Counted from the stretch's first letter, positions 1 to 12,210 are shown. The stretch is DNA of 64,000 bases from Coleophoma eucalyptorum (GCA_026120035.1 JALRME010000018.1:372001-436000); one strand, 5' to 3'. A program made the numbers and translations. Notes: a model not told the origin generated them from the sequence alone.

Positions 1-602
1 GTCTTGATAACATGTCTTGTCACCGTAAGTTCATTACGTACGGGCTAACTGCGCGGCAAGTTAAGCCATTTTAATGGTGCTTCCGAACTGCGCATGGCAA
101 TCCCGCATGATAAGACAACAGCCGAAATATATTATTTCGAAGATGTGGAAACAGAATTTACTAAAGAAAGTAAAATTGATTACGACCAAATACCTTCATT
201 AATGCTTCTGCTGTACATAAACAATAGAAAAACCCTCTGCTCTCAATACAAAGCAATAAGCTCCTAGGATTGGAACTCTGAGATTGCACGGAAACAGAGG
301 TTGTGCCTTTCTCTTCATTCCACAAAGCTTCCGGTGTCCAAGATTGATCCAGGGCTTCTTTACAATTTTTGACTGGAGGAGAAGGATTTTGACAGGAGAT
401 GGACCCGACTGAAATGTTCAACTCATCAGATACTTCTATATCATCACGTGATACCCCACATAATGACATCGCTGACATCGCCTGCCTATTCTCTCTTATG
501 TGCTTATGGTTCTCCTGAGACTCCAAGCTCCAAAGGTGCAACGAAGCAGCTCTCGTTGACAACGTACAACTCTGAGTCGATACAGAGGCGTCAAAGTTCA
601 CG
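1..602. other. Upstream region of the DUF92 gene, no gene seen
   Basis: A 167-codon antisense reading frame covers 161-664. It overlaps the start of the DUF92 gene, shows no recognisable domain and is not supported. I see no RNA gene or repeat. The segment probably holds the promoter of the gene that starts at 603. Confidence 0.5.
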
Positions 603-1754
603 ATGAAAGCTATAATTGCAGGGCCGATCACCTTGCTGATGGTATACAGAGCTTGGTCGCACAAGTCTCTTACACCAGCTGGTATCGTTGCTGCAACTTT
701 AACAGCTATTGCACATGCCGTTCACCCTTGGAACTTACCCTTCGCGCTGCTCATAATATTCTTCCTGGCCGGAACAAGAGTTACCAAGGTATATATGTCC
801 AGCGTAGTCCGGAGCTTCTGCTAAGATAGCTATAGATCAAACATGATGTCAAGGCCAAGTTAACAATCTCAGCTGGAGGTAATCCAGGTGGTGAAGGTGC
901 TCGCACACATGTTCAGGGTAACAACCTTCTAGATTCTGCCTTTGGTAAGTCTGCTAACGTTTATAGTTTTTGCGAACTCCGCTGTAGCATCAATCCTCTC
1001 CCTCCTTCATGCCTACCAACTTCACCAACGCGACGCATCATGTTATCCTTGGGCGCAAGACCTCTTGCTTGTCGGCATCGTCGCAAATTATGCTGCAGTT
1101 GCTGCGGATACTTTTAGCTCTGAACTCGGCATCCTCTCGAAATCTCCGCCTCGTCTGATTACATCGCTGAACTTGAGAAGAGTTCCGCCAGGGACAAACG
1201 GAGGCGTCACACTCTTTGGGCTGGCTGCGGGCCTATTAGGCTCTATCGTCATGGTCACAGCATCCATGGCATTCATTCCATTTTGCTCACCTAAACTCCA
1301 TGGTAGCACAGTAGGTTGGACTTTCAAGGACAGACAACGTTTTACTTTTGCCATGACATTGTGGGGAACTCTTGGGAGTGTTCTGGATAGCTTTCTCGGA
1401 GGCTGGCTGCAGACGAGCGTGGTGGACACACATACAGGGAAGGTCATTGAAGGAGAGGGAGGACGAAGAGTTCTTGTCTCAACTACAGGCCCGACAAGTA
1501 TGCACTATAAGAAAGAAGCCGAAATCCAGGCACAGCTTTTAAATGGAGAAGGAAAAGCGGCAGTCGAGAAGACAAACACGGGGATGGCGGACAAGCAAGC
1601 CAATGAACATCCGGGCCGAGTCATCGAAAGTGGTTCGGGTTTATTGGACAACAATGAGGTCAACTTTCTCATGGCCTTGACTATGAGCCTTGGTGCTATG
1701 GGCATTGCTAGCTGGGCATGGGGCATTCCGATCCAAAGTGTTGTTGGATATTAA
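603..1754 (+). CDS. DUF92/TMEM19-family integral membrane protein
   Basis: The model has three exons, 603-788, 836-917 and 967-1754, giving 351 aa. Both introns are short with GT..AG ends, and the second is in phase 1 (codon g|tt restores Val). The N-terminal hydrophobic stretch with SLTPAGIVAA and the motif GNPGGEGARTHVQ, formed by joining exons 2 and 3, are typical of DUF92 (TMEM19-like) proteins. So are the conserved AADTFSSELG and GTNGGVTLFG blocks in exon 3. Several hydrophobic segments, including one at the C-terminus, indicate a multi-pass membrane protein. Plant and bacterial relatives have been linked to phytyl-phosphate kinase activity, but the role of fungal members is unsettled, so I assign no reaction. 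The ATG at 603 is chosen because it opens directly into the conserved N-terminal helix. Confidence 0.85.
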
Positions 1755-2336
1755 TCGTGAAGAACTTGACAAAGTAAAATGAACTTCATTCAAAAATGTC
1801 CATCTCCTGAAATGCAGCTATACCCACTAAATTCAAAATACATAACGCCGTACTCATATCCGCAACGAGATAGTATCAAAGATAATAGCCGGACAAAATC
1901 TGGTGAATAACTCCACGCTACCATCAAACCAGAGCAAAACAGTCGTAAATAACATCAACATGGCCAATATGCAAAACCGGATTTTTTTTGGGGTCCTCTG
2001 TTGACCAGTTGTTAACTAGGTCTTCCGTTCCAAACCAGTGACAATTTGTTGCCATTTTCTTAATATTCTTTAACGGGCCTCGGTTTCCAGTGCCGTTTCC
2101 CAAGGCCAAACCTGCACCAGCTGATTGTGGAGAGTCAGACCACGCAGGGTGTAATGCTGAGCTGTTTTGGCAATGCAGGAGCTGGGTGAGACATCTTGAT
2201 GACGACTTGATCATGCAGAAGGATCCGGAGCGGGAAGAGTTCGGTGTGCTGTTTGCCTACCCACTTCCAAAGGATATTCAACTTATGGTGCACAAATTTC
2301 TTTGTCTTTGCCTTTGTCATAATCCACTGTCCGTTA
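1755..2336. other. Convergent 3' flanks
   Basis: This lies between the 3' end of the DUF92 gene and the 3' end of the large minus-strand gene. A minus-strand frame at 2135-2344 could be a further 3' exon of the large gene, because a strong GTAAGT donor sits just before its current stop. I could not settle this. Confidence 0.4.
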
Positions 2337-5300
2337 TCAGACAATCTTCCCTGAACTTACAGGAACGTCTTTGTTTTGAGCCGGACGGGTACCAGCCATG
2401 CACAGCTCGGTGTACGTGTGGAGGTATTTGCCCTCTTCGGATCCGTCATCGATTACACCGTATGCTTCTGCCTGCTCAAAATCGTTGAGCGCTGCAGGCA
2501 ATATATTATTCGCCGTGGAGCTGCAATTCCATTTTATTACACCACTCCAGAAGCAGATCCTGCCTTGCATTAGATTATGGCGTTGGTTGTCATCTTCAAG
2601 TTCGGCTTTTTCCTTCATTCTTTGGATGATGCTCCATGCCTCAGCCCATCGATAGTTGTTCATAAACCCCCCAAGACTACTGACCAACGAGTTAAAAATT
2701 GTGTTTATAATCTCAGGGCGCAGTCTTGCGGCATCCGCCCTACGCTCAACCTGTTCCTCAGTTTCACTGAGCCCTGTAGAATAATTAGATTTAGCACTCA
2801 TTGCTAGATGTACTACTCACTGCTTGTGGCAGCCCCTCTCTCTTTTGAGGCAGCCTCAACCTCTGCTTTCAATTTTATGTTCGACGCGTCGGCAGCCAAC
2901 CTGTCTTCGGCATCGAAATATTTACCACTAGCCAGAGCACCTGCTGCCTGGTCTTTTGCGAGAGTGTTAAGCAGATCATTCCACTCTCTTTGTGGGATCA
3001 AGTATGTATCATTTCCAGCTTTAATACTGTTCTCAAACAATTTTGACAGTCTTTGAGCTGCTCTGGAAAGCTGTATTTCAGTTAGCAAAGATCCTCGTCG
3101 CTTGAAAAAGGGGCCTTCGCTTGCGACTTACGGGTTTGATATCAAGAAAACTCAGCGGCGGGATCAACTCCCGCTGCAGAGCAAGGTTGTCCGCTTCCCT
3201 CCGTGAAGCAGCTTTTAATTGTTGCTTATGGAGCAGGAATATGTCTTTTACTCGTCGCCGGAACGCATCCTCCGGCTGTGGAGGATTTTGGCCCGGAAGC
3301 AGATAGTGTAAAACAGAGACGTTGTTATTTAGATTTACAGAAGGATGTCTCGGAATCGGTACAAAATGATGACCATCCTGATCATCTGGGTCTGAGTAGA
3401 CAGTACCATCATACTCCTCGATAGTCGACGGGTGTGAAACTTCTGGTTTTGGTGACTCTTGCTTTCGGGATGGCTTGTGCGAAGCTTCTGGACCAAAATC
3501 ACTCGGACTTGTCTGTTCATGGCCTTCCCTGGGTGGGTCTGGCCGACCACTTCTCACATAATGGGCTGGGTCTACAGTGATTGAGATATCGGACGACGGT
3601 CGCTTGGGAAGAGGTGCAAACAGAGAGCGAAATTTCGCTTGAATCAATTTTGGGTTATCGTCATTGTCTTTGTGTTCGTCACTACTAGAAGAACTCGACC
3701 CAGGTGAATTATCGTGCGGTAGATTCGATCCACAGGCTCGATTGCTTTGGTCAATACCTTTATCCTTGCCTTCTTTCTCTTTCCCCTTCTTCTGGCTGTG
3801 CCCGCTTGGTGACCAGCTCTCGTTTGTCGTCGTATAGTCGTCAAGGGTCTCTGTGCCTTTGCTCGTTTTCACGACGTTCAACGGTTGCGGCTTCAGTTCC
3901 TTTCTTATTGGACTTAGATTAGATCCAAACCCAGAAACTATAGGTCTGATTGGCTGAAATTCGGGGACAAAGGGGATTTGTGAGCCTGTCTCAGAAGATG
4001 CCTCTTTCTCCATAGAAGGCTGGTATTCTCCAGCTGCATCCAGTGCTTGAAGCACAGCGTTGAGTTTTGCCTCGAGTTCTGGTGTGAACTCTAACTTCGA
4101 ACTATGCCGCGTGGCTTCGTTCTTGATGCTTTCCAACCTATCGTGCTTTGCGTAGAGCTCGTCGATCATCTGCTGCCATTTTGTGTTCTTCCATTCAAAT
4201 CTAGCCCTTACTTCGACGGAGTTTAGAACTACATTACTTTTGTCGGCCAGTTCATCGCATCTCAATCGCAGGGATTCTCTTGCGTTCTCGTTTTTGTCAA
4301 TGACATCTTTGGATGGTTGTCTACCCTGCCATGCTGATTGCATCTGAGTTTCCAGGGTGGTATACATGTATCCAATGCTGACGAGCTCGTCCTGAATTTT
4401 ATCGAGCTCTTTGACTTGCGAAGCCGAGAGTTTATCTGGCTTAGTACCGCCAAAAACACTTGGGTTGCCGATCTTTTTGAGTATAGATGAACCAGGCGAG
4501 TCTGGGATTGGAGATGCTGTCTTTCTGTATGCTCTGCCCGTCGTAAACAAGGAACTAGTACGCGCTCCATCGTGAGCCTCAGGGGTTTGGGGCTGGAAAT
4601 ACGTTCCGGTTGCTTTATGTTCTTTCCTCTGAGCGTTTAGCCTCTCGAATTTTCGAGCCGCACTGCTTAACAGCTCCTCTTTGTCATCATCCCAACTCTC
4701 TGGCTTCTGGTACTTCGAAAGTACAAGATTCACATAATCCTGTTCCGCACTCTCCAGATTTTTGCTTGTTGGAGTTGGACCCTGTGAGCTGGTGGGTGAA
4801 TTCGCATATGTTTTGTTAGCATGCTTTCTCGTCGCTCCAAGCGCTTCCATCCGAGCAGACAGGTCGTCGATAAGAATTTCCTGCTCTTCTGTCCAATCGC
4901 CATCACCAGCTAGATGTGCCTTCTTCAAGTCACTCAGAGTATTGTACCTTGCAGCTATGTCAGGAAGAGCCTTTTCCGCAACTTCAGTCTTGACAGACGA
5001 GGCCGACTGCGGGGATTTGACCATGGGAGCAGTCGTTGCAGTATCTGCTACTGGGCTCTCGAAAGGTGTCTTACCCGTCTTTGCGAAATAATCGTCGACC
5101 ATACTATCATATTTATTATACTGCATGGCCAGGGTAAGTGCCGAAAGCAAAGGAGTCCCTCGGGGGATATCCACAATGTCAATGATCTTTCCATTTTGAT
5201 AGAAATCAATCCCGTCAAAAGCTATCCCCTCCAATGTGGCGCCGATCCCCTTGACTGCTTTCTCGGTCAACTCTTTCTGCATCTCCTCGCTGGGCTCTTT

Positions 5301-5726
5301 GCAAGGGATGAACTGGATCGCGGGTAGGAGGGCGGGCTTTTGCGAGGGTGTTAAATCCTCAAGGGGCCCAGACTCGTCCCCGGGCTCAAGTGCTGCAATG
5401 TGAAAGCCCTTGGTAGATTCTTCAGCCATCTCTATCTCTGCTTCAAGTCGCTTCCAGATTATCTCGTCGGCCACTCCCTCGTGTAGATGGTTCTCGTCTG
5501 CAAACACACCACTCCCTTGTTTTCCAGGCACGGTATTGTTTGCTGCGGTTGACTGTGGTGAATCGATTTGGATGGCTGGTCCTTGGGGTATCTTGATTTC
5601 GGGCGACAAGGGCGAGACGAACCCACTCGTGGAGCCTTCAACGGGCGATGTTTGTGGGGAGACTCCGTCGTCTTTTGTAGAGATATTCCGGCTTAGATTC
5701 AGAGCGCTTGGTCGGTGGGAATTCAT
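2337..5726 (-). CDS. Large, mostly disordered protein of unknown function
   Basis: I do not recognise a family. The model has exons 5726-3132, 3070-2821 and 2773-2337, giving about 1093 aa. Intron 1 has a GTAAGT donor, a CTAAC branch site and phase 0. Intron 2 has a GTGAGT donor and phase 1. Residues 1-100 and 590-790 are rich in Ser, Pro, Lys and Glu and look disordered. Residues about 220-580 are charged and helical, with coiled-coil-like stretches (for example around the repeated LDKIQDEL/ELADK segments). The last 230 residues are ordered, with helices and aromatic residues. A GTAAGT sits seven codons before the stop at 2337, so the real end may lie further down, near 2135. No signal peptide or membrane segment is visible. 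Transcript data would settle the 3' end. Confidence 0.6.
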
Positions 5727-6306
5727 AGAGCTAATATGTGGAGTCTACAGATTGGAAGTTTTCTGTATGGGTATACTCTATATTGTGGTCTCGAAATATT
5801 CTTGGCGGTTATGTAGATTCCGAGGAATGAATTCTCCTGGATATGGGTTGTTCTTGATGCCCAAGTTATGAGAACATGCGTACTCTTTGTTCAATCGTTT
5901 TTGATTATTGAGGCCGAAGTCCCGGATCCGGCATTCTTGCTTTCATATCCTGATGGAACAAAGAAATAGCCAAGGACTTCGACATTTTCGGACATTACCA
6001 CTCAAAAAAGTAGTATAACTAGTACTTCAACTATTTCCGGCGAGTCTGCCGGTTTGAATGTGGGTTGATGGATGGGCTTTTGGGAGCAAGTTTTGGGTGG
6101 TTGCCGCTTAGTGGTAGAACTCGCAACTCGTAAGCGACCACATCGCTAACGAGCACACGACTTACTCAAGACAAAGAAAGCTGACAAGATTGATGCATTT
6201 TTCTCTGCTGATCTGAAACTGCAACATGATGGCTTTTGCTACAGCCTATTCCTGAATATGGCTGACATAGCCTTTCGACAACCAGACACAGTTTCACTTA
6301 TGCCAA
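5727..6306. other. Intergenic, no gene seen
   Basis: Upstream region of the large minus-strand gene and 3' flank of the TPR-like gene. I see no open frame, repeat or RNA gene that I can support. Confidence 0.4.
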
Positions 6307-7371
6307 CTAAGCCCTCCACAAGGACCCCCCAATGACAGCACCAGCTGTCTTTCCGACATTCGTCTTTCCCTGTTTTTCTCCGCCCCCCTTCTCAGCTCTG
6401 GCTTTCTGGTCACATTCACTCTTTAGTTCTCCAACCCGTCCCGCCCAGCCTCGAACATTAGCAGCTCTCACAAAGGCCTTGCTAGCCTCCTTCCACCGCT
6501 CAAGCTCCATCAGACACAACCCAGTATACAGCTGGCTCTTACAGATCTTCTCGAAAATCTGGTGCTCAATCGCAAGCTGCATAGCCGCATCAGCCGATGC
6601 CAGTCCCCTGCCCGGCAGCGAGCAAGCCAGGAACGCGCAAGACCGAAGTAGGTAGGCGTTTATGGTCTGTGAGATGGCCCGTCTGGTTGGCTGCTCGCAG
6701 CTCTGGTGCTGGGGAGAAGCATCCCGGGATTTAGAGCGCAGGGAGAGATCGAGGGTGATGAATCCACTCTGATATTTCGACTGCGAGAACAAAGTCTCAG
6801 CCTCGGTCAGCGTCGAGGAGTCGGCCAGCCACCGTTTGTTCATGATCCAGATTCCCGACGCTTCGATCTCGTCGGGGCTTGGAGTTGGGGCTATCTCGGA
6901 AGGCCACGGTGACTCGGTTTCGGAATTTGGCACCGATGTGCTTGGTGCTGGTGATGATGAGCGTGATGCGGGGCTTGACGGTGCTGGAGGGAAGAATTGT
7001 GTGGCTTTGGGAGTTGTAGACAGTTCGACCGGCGAGGACTGCAGGTTCGTATTGCGCGAAGGTACTGAGGACCTTGTTCGTTGCTGGAGAATCGCTTCTG
7101 GTATAGGTCTTGCAGCGCTTTTTTCTCGGTGTGCGAAAGGGAGGAAGGCTATGGTAGGTGAGACTGGAATGGAGGAGAAATCGTGACCCTGGAAACTCGA
7201 AAACGCAGAGGTTTCGCAGGCAGAGTATGGTGACGGTGACATTGAGAGCGAGGGGTTTCGTTGCGCATCAGGATATCTTTTCAACACTTGTTGAAGCGCA
7301 ACGGTTGCCTTGCCTGGTATATAAATCGTAACAGGTTCAGGGAAGCCATAATCTGTATCAAGACGTTTCAA
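6307..7371 (-). CDS. TPR-like protein, start unresolved
   Basis: The frame reads about 354 codons to a stop at 6307. Its first listed codon at 7371 is TTG, not ATG. The frame stays open upstream to about 7425 and then meets a stop, and no in-frame ATG occurs there. The true start is therefore either on a small upstream exon, which I could not place, or at an internal Met such as the one in SLSMSPSPYS. The N-terminal 40 residues look ordered. The middle (about 45-165) is Ser/Pro-rich and probably disordered. The C-terminal third has paired helices, with AYLLRSCAFLACSLPGRG and LYTGLCLMELERWKEASKAF resembling tetratricopeptide repeats. TPR folds mediate protein contacts, and the partner here is unknown. 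I recognise no catalytic motif. Confidence 0.55.
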   Translation of the reverse strand: MKRLDTDYGFPEPVTIYIPGKATVALQQVLKRYPDAQRNPSLSMSPSPYSACETSAFSSFQGHDFSSIPVSPTIAFLPFAHREKSAARPIPEAILQQRTRSSVPSRNTNLQSSPVELSTTPKATQFFPPAPSSPASRSSSPAPSTSVPNSETESPWPSEIAPTPSPDEIEASGIWIMNKRWLADSSTLTEAETLFSQSKYQSGFITLDLSLRSKSRDASPQHQSCEQPTRRAISQTINAYLLRSCAFLACSLPGRGLASADAAMQLAIEHQIFEKICKSQLYTGLCLMELERWKEASKAFVRAANVRGWAGRVGELKSECDQKARAEKGGGEKQGKTNVGKTAGAVIGGSLWRA

Positions 7372-7425
7372 TGTCCATTTTGTGACACTTTGGAATTCTG
7401 GAGAAGGCCTTTTGTCTCGGTCCGC

Positions 7426-8840
7426 TTATCTCCCTGCATGTCTGGGAGAGATGTCTGAGATTGTTGGCTGAGGATACGGGTGAAGATAATGGAAGAAGAG
7501 ACAAATCATGCCAGGGAAGTAAGATCACAAGTAAGGACCCGATATAAGATAGTAAAATTTAGGCCTCTTTGTACACAGGACTACCTGCAAACCTCAGCCA
7601 GCGCGAAGTCATTGCCAAACACCAGAAAAAAGCCCGGATAGGGCAGATAGCAGCAGAGAACTCATTGCGGGAATATCGCGGAATGAGTGGAGGATTGTCA
7701 GTGTTCGAGAAGGATAGATTCAAGGCACAAAGGGACGAACACAACTTTCAGAAGACCAGAGCACTGGCAGCAGTGCATTCTGAGCACGAGATCAACTGCT
7801 GCATAAAGAAACACCAAAGGAAGTGAGACGGGATCACGTGGAGCCAGCTTCGCTTACGAGTTACTGCATCCGATTTTGATCTTCTGCAGACTTTGAGGCT
7901 GGACGACTGAAGGACACTCAATGGGCCTACCGCAAGGTACATATAGAAGTTTAGGGCACCAGGTCCGGCTGACGGCATAATTTGATGGTCCGGTATTATG
8001 CTTACCACTATGCTTATTGATCGCACGGCTGGATGGGGAGCATTGGGGAGCCTTGGGGAGCATCGGCCGAGCCCCTGCTATGGCTGCCTGGTGATTTACC
8101 TCCGATGCAGAAATGAGGGTTGTGACAGTGACCCTTCCGCTCCAGGTGGCACAGCCAGGAACAAGACGGAGCAGGGCTGGAAGGAGATTAGCCGCTACTG
8201 AACGAGCGCGCGCCTGAGCCCGCGAGCTTCAAATATTGGCAAAGGTCGAAGCTGTCGAAGCTCGGCTGTAAGCCACCACTGCTGCACTTTCCCCCTTTGA
8301 GGGGTTCGTGGTATGCGAGGCCAGGCTAGGGGCCCGCCTCGCTAACCCCCCCTTAAGGCTTTGTTCCAAGCTCATTTCCACCTTACCACCCGATTGCTAC
8401 TCTTGCGGTGCTTGAGGCCCCTCCGACCCCCATCCGTCTGGGCCCCAACATGATGCTATTCGCAGTCGTTGCTATATCCATGCCCACTTGGGTTGGCCCC
8501 ATGGCTGCACCTACCATCGGCCCATCAGGTCTCATTATTGTTTTACTGCACCTTTCGTATTCCCTCTGCCCTCATCAAGCCACATGCCACAAATCAAGGT
8601 GAGATATCTCACTACTGAGCCATCCACCGGATGGATCCAGTCCAGTCCATCCATGGCATAGTCACGAGCAAGCGCTTTTGGTGCTTTTCAGCATCTCATA
8701 AGAAGTCCCTTCCCCTCCCCTAGGGCCCGCTAAGGCCAGGGCACTCTCACTTCACTCTTTTGGTGAGCATTGTTACTGCTTCGTTTTGACGTCGTCACGT
8801 CTAGTCACTCTTTTTGCCTGCGTATTTTTAATATCTAATC
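7426..8840. other. Intergenic, upstream of the GH16 gene
   Basis: About 1.4 kb between two divergent genes. Small open frames on both strands (7559-8063, 7998-8201, 8408-8602) have no recognisable content. The only motif of note is a CCCCT/AGGGG pair near 8291-8304, listed separately. Confidence 0.4.
8291..8304. promoter_or_regulatory. Possible paired STRE-like motif
   Basis: CCCCCTTTGAGGGG contains the stress-response core CCCCT/AGGGG on both strands, about 540 bp upstream of the GH16 start. Msn2/4-type zinc fingers bind such cores in yeasts. A single chance match of this length in a GC-rich stretch is plausible, so the call is weak. Confidence 0.25.
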
Positions 8841-11416
8841 ATGTCTCCGTCACTCCTTTGGAAGGCGAGCGCTATTGCGCTCGCCTGTGCTGGAACCGCT
8901 TCGGCCAGCCAGCAATACACCATTCAGGATTCCTATTCGGGCTCCAACTTTTTTGATATGTTCAGTTTCTATACTGTAGGTCTAAGCTTCCTTACGTGCG
9001 GCCCGTCAAACTAAAGTAATACAGGATAATGATCCAAGCAATGGATTTGTTGACTACAAGTCCAAGGCGGATGCCCTCAACTACCAGGCCAATGGCGCTG
9101 CCCACCCCCTCATCAAGACTCTCGACAATGGTCAGAACTACTTCGGTGTTGATGCCCTCACCAACCTGGTCAACAGCAATGTGAGAGGTCGTGCATCGGT
9201 TCGCCTTCATAGTAACAGCATATACACTCACGGCCTGTTCATCGCCGATATTGCCCACATGCCGGCAAGCGTGTGTGGCACCTGGCCCGCTTTGTAAGTG
9301 ATTCATTCCGGTCCTAGGATCCAAGCTGATTTGTATAGCTGGACCGTCGGGCTACCCAGTGATACCGTCGTCTACCCAACCCATGGCGAGATCGATATCA
9401 TCGAGAACATCAACGAAGAGACTGTCAACCTTGCGACTTTACACACCAATGCCGGGTTCAGTGTCGGAGGACTTAGCACTAAGATGTCGGCGACCGAAAC
9501 CACATGGAACTGTGACAATGGTGCCACCAACAACGCGGGTTGCTCTGCTACCATCAAAGATACAGCTTCTTATGGCAGTGGTTTCAATGCGGCTGGCGGT
9601 GGAGTTTGTAAGTTTTTTCTTTCTTTTTGTTTTCTTTTTTCTTTTTCGGTTTGAACGATGGCCCAGCTAACATTTGGTAGATGCCATGGAATGGACCAGC
9701 TCTGCAATCAAGATTTGGAACTTCCATCCATCCAATGTTCCAGCAAACATCGCCTCCGGAAAACCCGATCCTTCTACATGGGGACTCCCCGACTTTAGCA
9801 CCGAAGGTGGAAGTGGCGATATTGACACTCATTTCAAAGATCACAACATGATCTTTGACACCACATTCTGTGGAGACTTCGCCGGCAACAGTTACTTCTG
9901 GTCACAAACCAGCTGCTACAGTGACCAGTACCCAACGTGTAACAGCTATGTCGCTGCAAACCCAGAGAAATATGGGGATGCATACTGGCTGGTGAACAGC
10001 GTTAAAGTGTATCAGCTGACTGATGTTGTGTCGAGCAGCAGCACAGCGAGTAAGTTTTCAAGTCTCCTATAAAGAATACCGATTGATTTTTTTATAGGCT
10101 CGACAACATCCTCGTCATCGTCTTCCTCAACATTGTCCTCGTCCACCACCTCGACAACATCCTCGTCGTCATCCTCGTCATCATCCTCCTCAACATTGTC
10201 CTCGCCAACCACCTCGACATCCACTTCATCTTCCACAATTACATCAACAAGCTCAATCGCATCCAGCACTTCTGAGTCTGAGTACCCATCATCGGCCGTC
10301 TCAAGCAGTAAGTCCAAAAGTTATCTACATGAGGTAATCATTGACAGTTGTGAAGCAGCATCCATTTCAAGCTCCGCCACAAGCACGGGTGGCATCTTCA
10401 TCGAGAGCAGCTCCACCTCACTTCCTTTGTTGACCGCGAGCCCAACCGCCGGATCCAGCAATTATCCAGCTCCTTCATCACCATCAGAGCTTTACACTAA
10501 CAGCACTACCAATAAATATGCTTCAACCAGCTGTACATCAAAAGTACGATCTGGTACAGCCGTTTCATCAGGTTCTGGATATGTGATTCCAACAAGCGAA
10601 ATCACCGCCACGTCCTCCGAAGCGGCATATGGTGAAACCTCTACATTGACCACCCCAACAGTCTACACCACCACGTCCTCTGAAGAGGCATATGGTGAAA
10701 CCTCGATATTGGCCACCTCAACTGAAGAGGCATATGGCGAAACCTCGACATTGACCACCTCAACTGTCTACACCACCAAAGTGTACACCATCACATCCTG
10801 CGCACCAACTGTGACAAACTGCCCAGCGAAAATAGGGTCGGTGACAACCGAGACCGTCATAGCATATACAACTGTCTGCCCTGTCGCTTCATCTACAAAA
10901 CCAACTGGAGCACCTGCTGCACCAGTAGAAGTCAAAACCTCGACTGTCTACACTACCAAAGTGTACACCATCACATCTTGCGCTGCAACTGTGACGAACT
11001 GTCCTGCGAAGATCGGCAAGGTGACCACAGAAATTGTTTCATACACAACTGAAGTATACACCTACACCACTGAGACTGAGGAATATCCTACCAGTACTTC
11101 TCCGGTCTCAGGACCCTCGCACCCAGCATATCCACTTGGACCACAAAAGTCCAGCGCATCGGATAGTGGAGCAAAAGCCACTACATCGCCTTCCGCAGTG
11201 GTCCAGGTACAGACGCTCACAGTTCAACCTAAGCCTTGGACCGCGAAGGTGAATGGAACGAGTGCTGTAGCTGGCACTGGTGCGGTGAAAGCTACAGGCG
11301 GTATTACTGTCTCCCCTTACAAGTCCACACCAACCTACGTCACTGGTGGTGCCGGGGCTTTGAGATCCGGCTGGCTGTTGGGATGCGTTGGTGTTCTGGC
11401 TCTTTTGGTGTTGTAG
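8841..11416 (+). CDS. Secreted GPI-anchored GH16 beta-glucanase with Ser/Thr stalk
   Basis: Five exons, 8841-8975, 9025-9293, 9339-9607, 9681-10049 and 10098-11416, give 786 aa with consistent phases. Residues 1-22 form a signal peptide (hydrophobic core, AxA-like cut near SASQQ). The GH16 domain spans about 23-310. It contains GEIDIIENI with Glu152, Asp154 and Glu157, which fits the E-x-D-x-x-E nucleophile and acid/base pattern of endo-1,3(4)-beta-glucanases. It also has ASVRLHSNS, VCGTWPAFWTVG and a C-terminal beta-strand block. From about residue 345 follows a long Ser/Thr stalk with internal repeats. The last 20 residues are hydrophobic after a small-residue patch, as in GPI-anchor signals. 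The enzyme probably acts on beta-glucan at the wall or outside the cell. A GTAAGT..CAG stretch inside exon 5 (near 10309-10348) is 40 nt long and would break the frame, so I treat it as coding. Confidence 0.9.
10098..10215 (+). repeat. Serine-coding TCN microsatellite-like tract
   Basis: Repeated TCC/TCG/TCA/ACA triplets encode an almost pure Ser/Thr run at the start of the stalk. CTCGACAACATCCTCGTC occurs twice, near 10099 and 10147. Such tracts expand and contract easily, so stalk length may differ between strains. Confidence 0.7.
10618..11020 (+). repeat. Internal repeats in the GH16 stalk
   Basis: A ten-residue unit like SEEAYGETST occurs three times between 10618 and 10760. A longer module with TSTVYTTKVYTITSCA followed by TVTNCPAKIG occurs twice, near 10759-10840 and 10935-11020. 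Each copy has two cysteines. Similar TNCP modules are found in other fungal surface proteins with GPI anchors. Confidence 0.75.
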
Positions 11417-12210
11417 ATCTGGGAGTGTTCATATATTCGGCTACCGAGCCATATAGACAAGATATATGGAGGAACAGCAATAAATATTATTTAATTGAAG
11501 CTATCTTGTGGATTTAAGTACAATTCATCAAAGTACTTCGCTAGAAAAGGAGTTCGATTCTCAATTAGAATGTTTGCGAGATTGGGGAGTCAGGCACAGT
11601 GAAGCAGTTCTATTGATCTTCCATCTAAACATAATAGACCAAATCGAACACAATGGGAGAGCAATTCCAATGTGACTCGTAGCCTTCAGATAAAGCTCTC
11701 TGACATCTCATAAGCTCTCGTCTCTACCTCATCGCCACCTCATTTCAAAAGAGAAGGCTCTTCGTCTCTGTGAGGTTCGCTCTTCTTGCTGGCATGGACT
11801 TGAATGATGAATTCTTTTTCACCCAGTTGCTCATGTGACACTAGATGCCAATGATGCATACTTCGTAGGACCAAAATACACTATTCTTGACGCTTAAATT
11901 TACATATCTGAATAAATTATCCGACACTGCTGAACCGCTCTCTCTCTCTCTTATTAACACGAGCAAGAATCCCCGCTCACGGAATCATCTCAGAATCATC
12001 TCGTCATGATTTTATCTCCAGTCCGCGCATCCACGAATCTCTCCTCCTCAGTCCTCTTAAATTCGTTTTGAAACCCTCAGACTAAATATAGAACCCTTGA
12101 GGACTTGTCTGAACTGATTTCGTCCCGTATCAGCAGCTCGTTTTCCCTGGGAGGTAAACATTTACATACTTCGCCATAGCCTTATGTGTCATCCACGAAA
12201 ACTTTGTTTT
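11417..12210. other. Convergent 3' flanks, no gene seen
   Basis: Separates the 3' ends of the GH16 gene and the ankyrin-type gene. It contains a CT run near 11939-11951. No supported gene or RNA. Confidence 0.4.

Noticed and set aside
161..664. 167-codon minus-strand open frame
   Set aside because: It runs antisense into the conserved first exon of the DUF92 gene, has no recognisable domain and no splice partner.
10012..10317. Acidic Asp/Glu-rich minus-strand frame
   Set aside because: It is the mirror image of the Ser/Thr stalk of the GH16 protein, so its acidic repeats are a by-product of TCN/ACN codons.
10309..10348. GTAAGT..CAG as a sixth intron in the GH16 gene
   Set aside because: It is 40 nt, not a multiple of three, and removing it would shift the frame out of the long stalk that ends in the GPI-type tail.
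11550..11575. GTTCGATTC resembling a tRNA T-loop
   Set aside because: No acceptor stem, D-arm or anticodon arm can be drawn from the flanking sequence. The same applies to GGTTCGATT near 47309.
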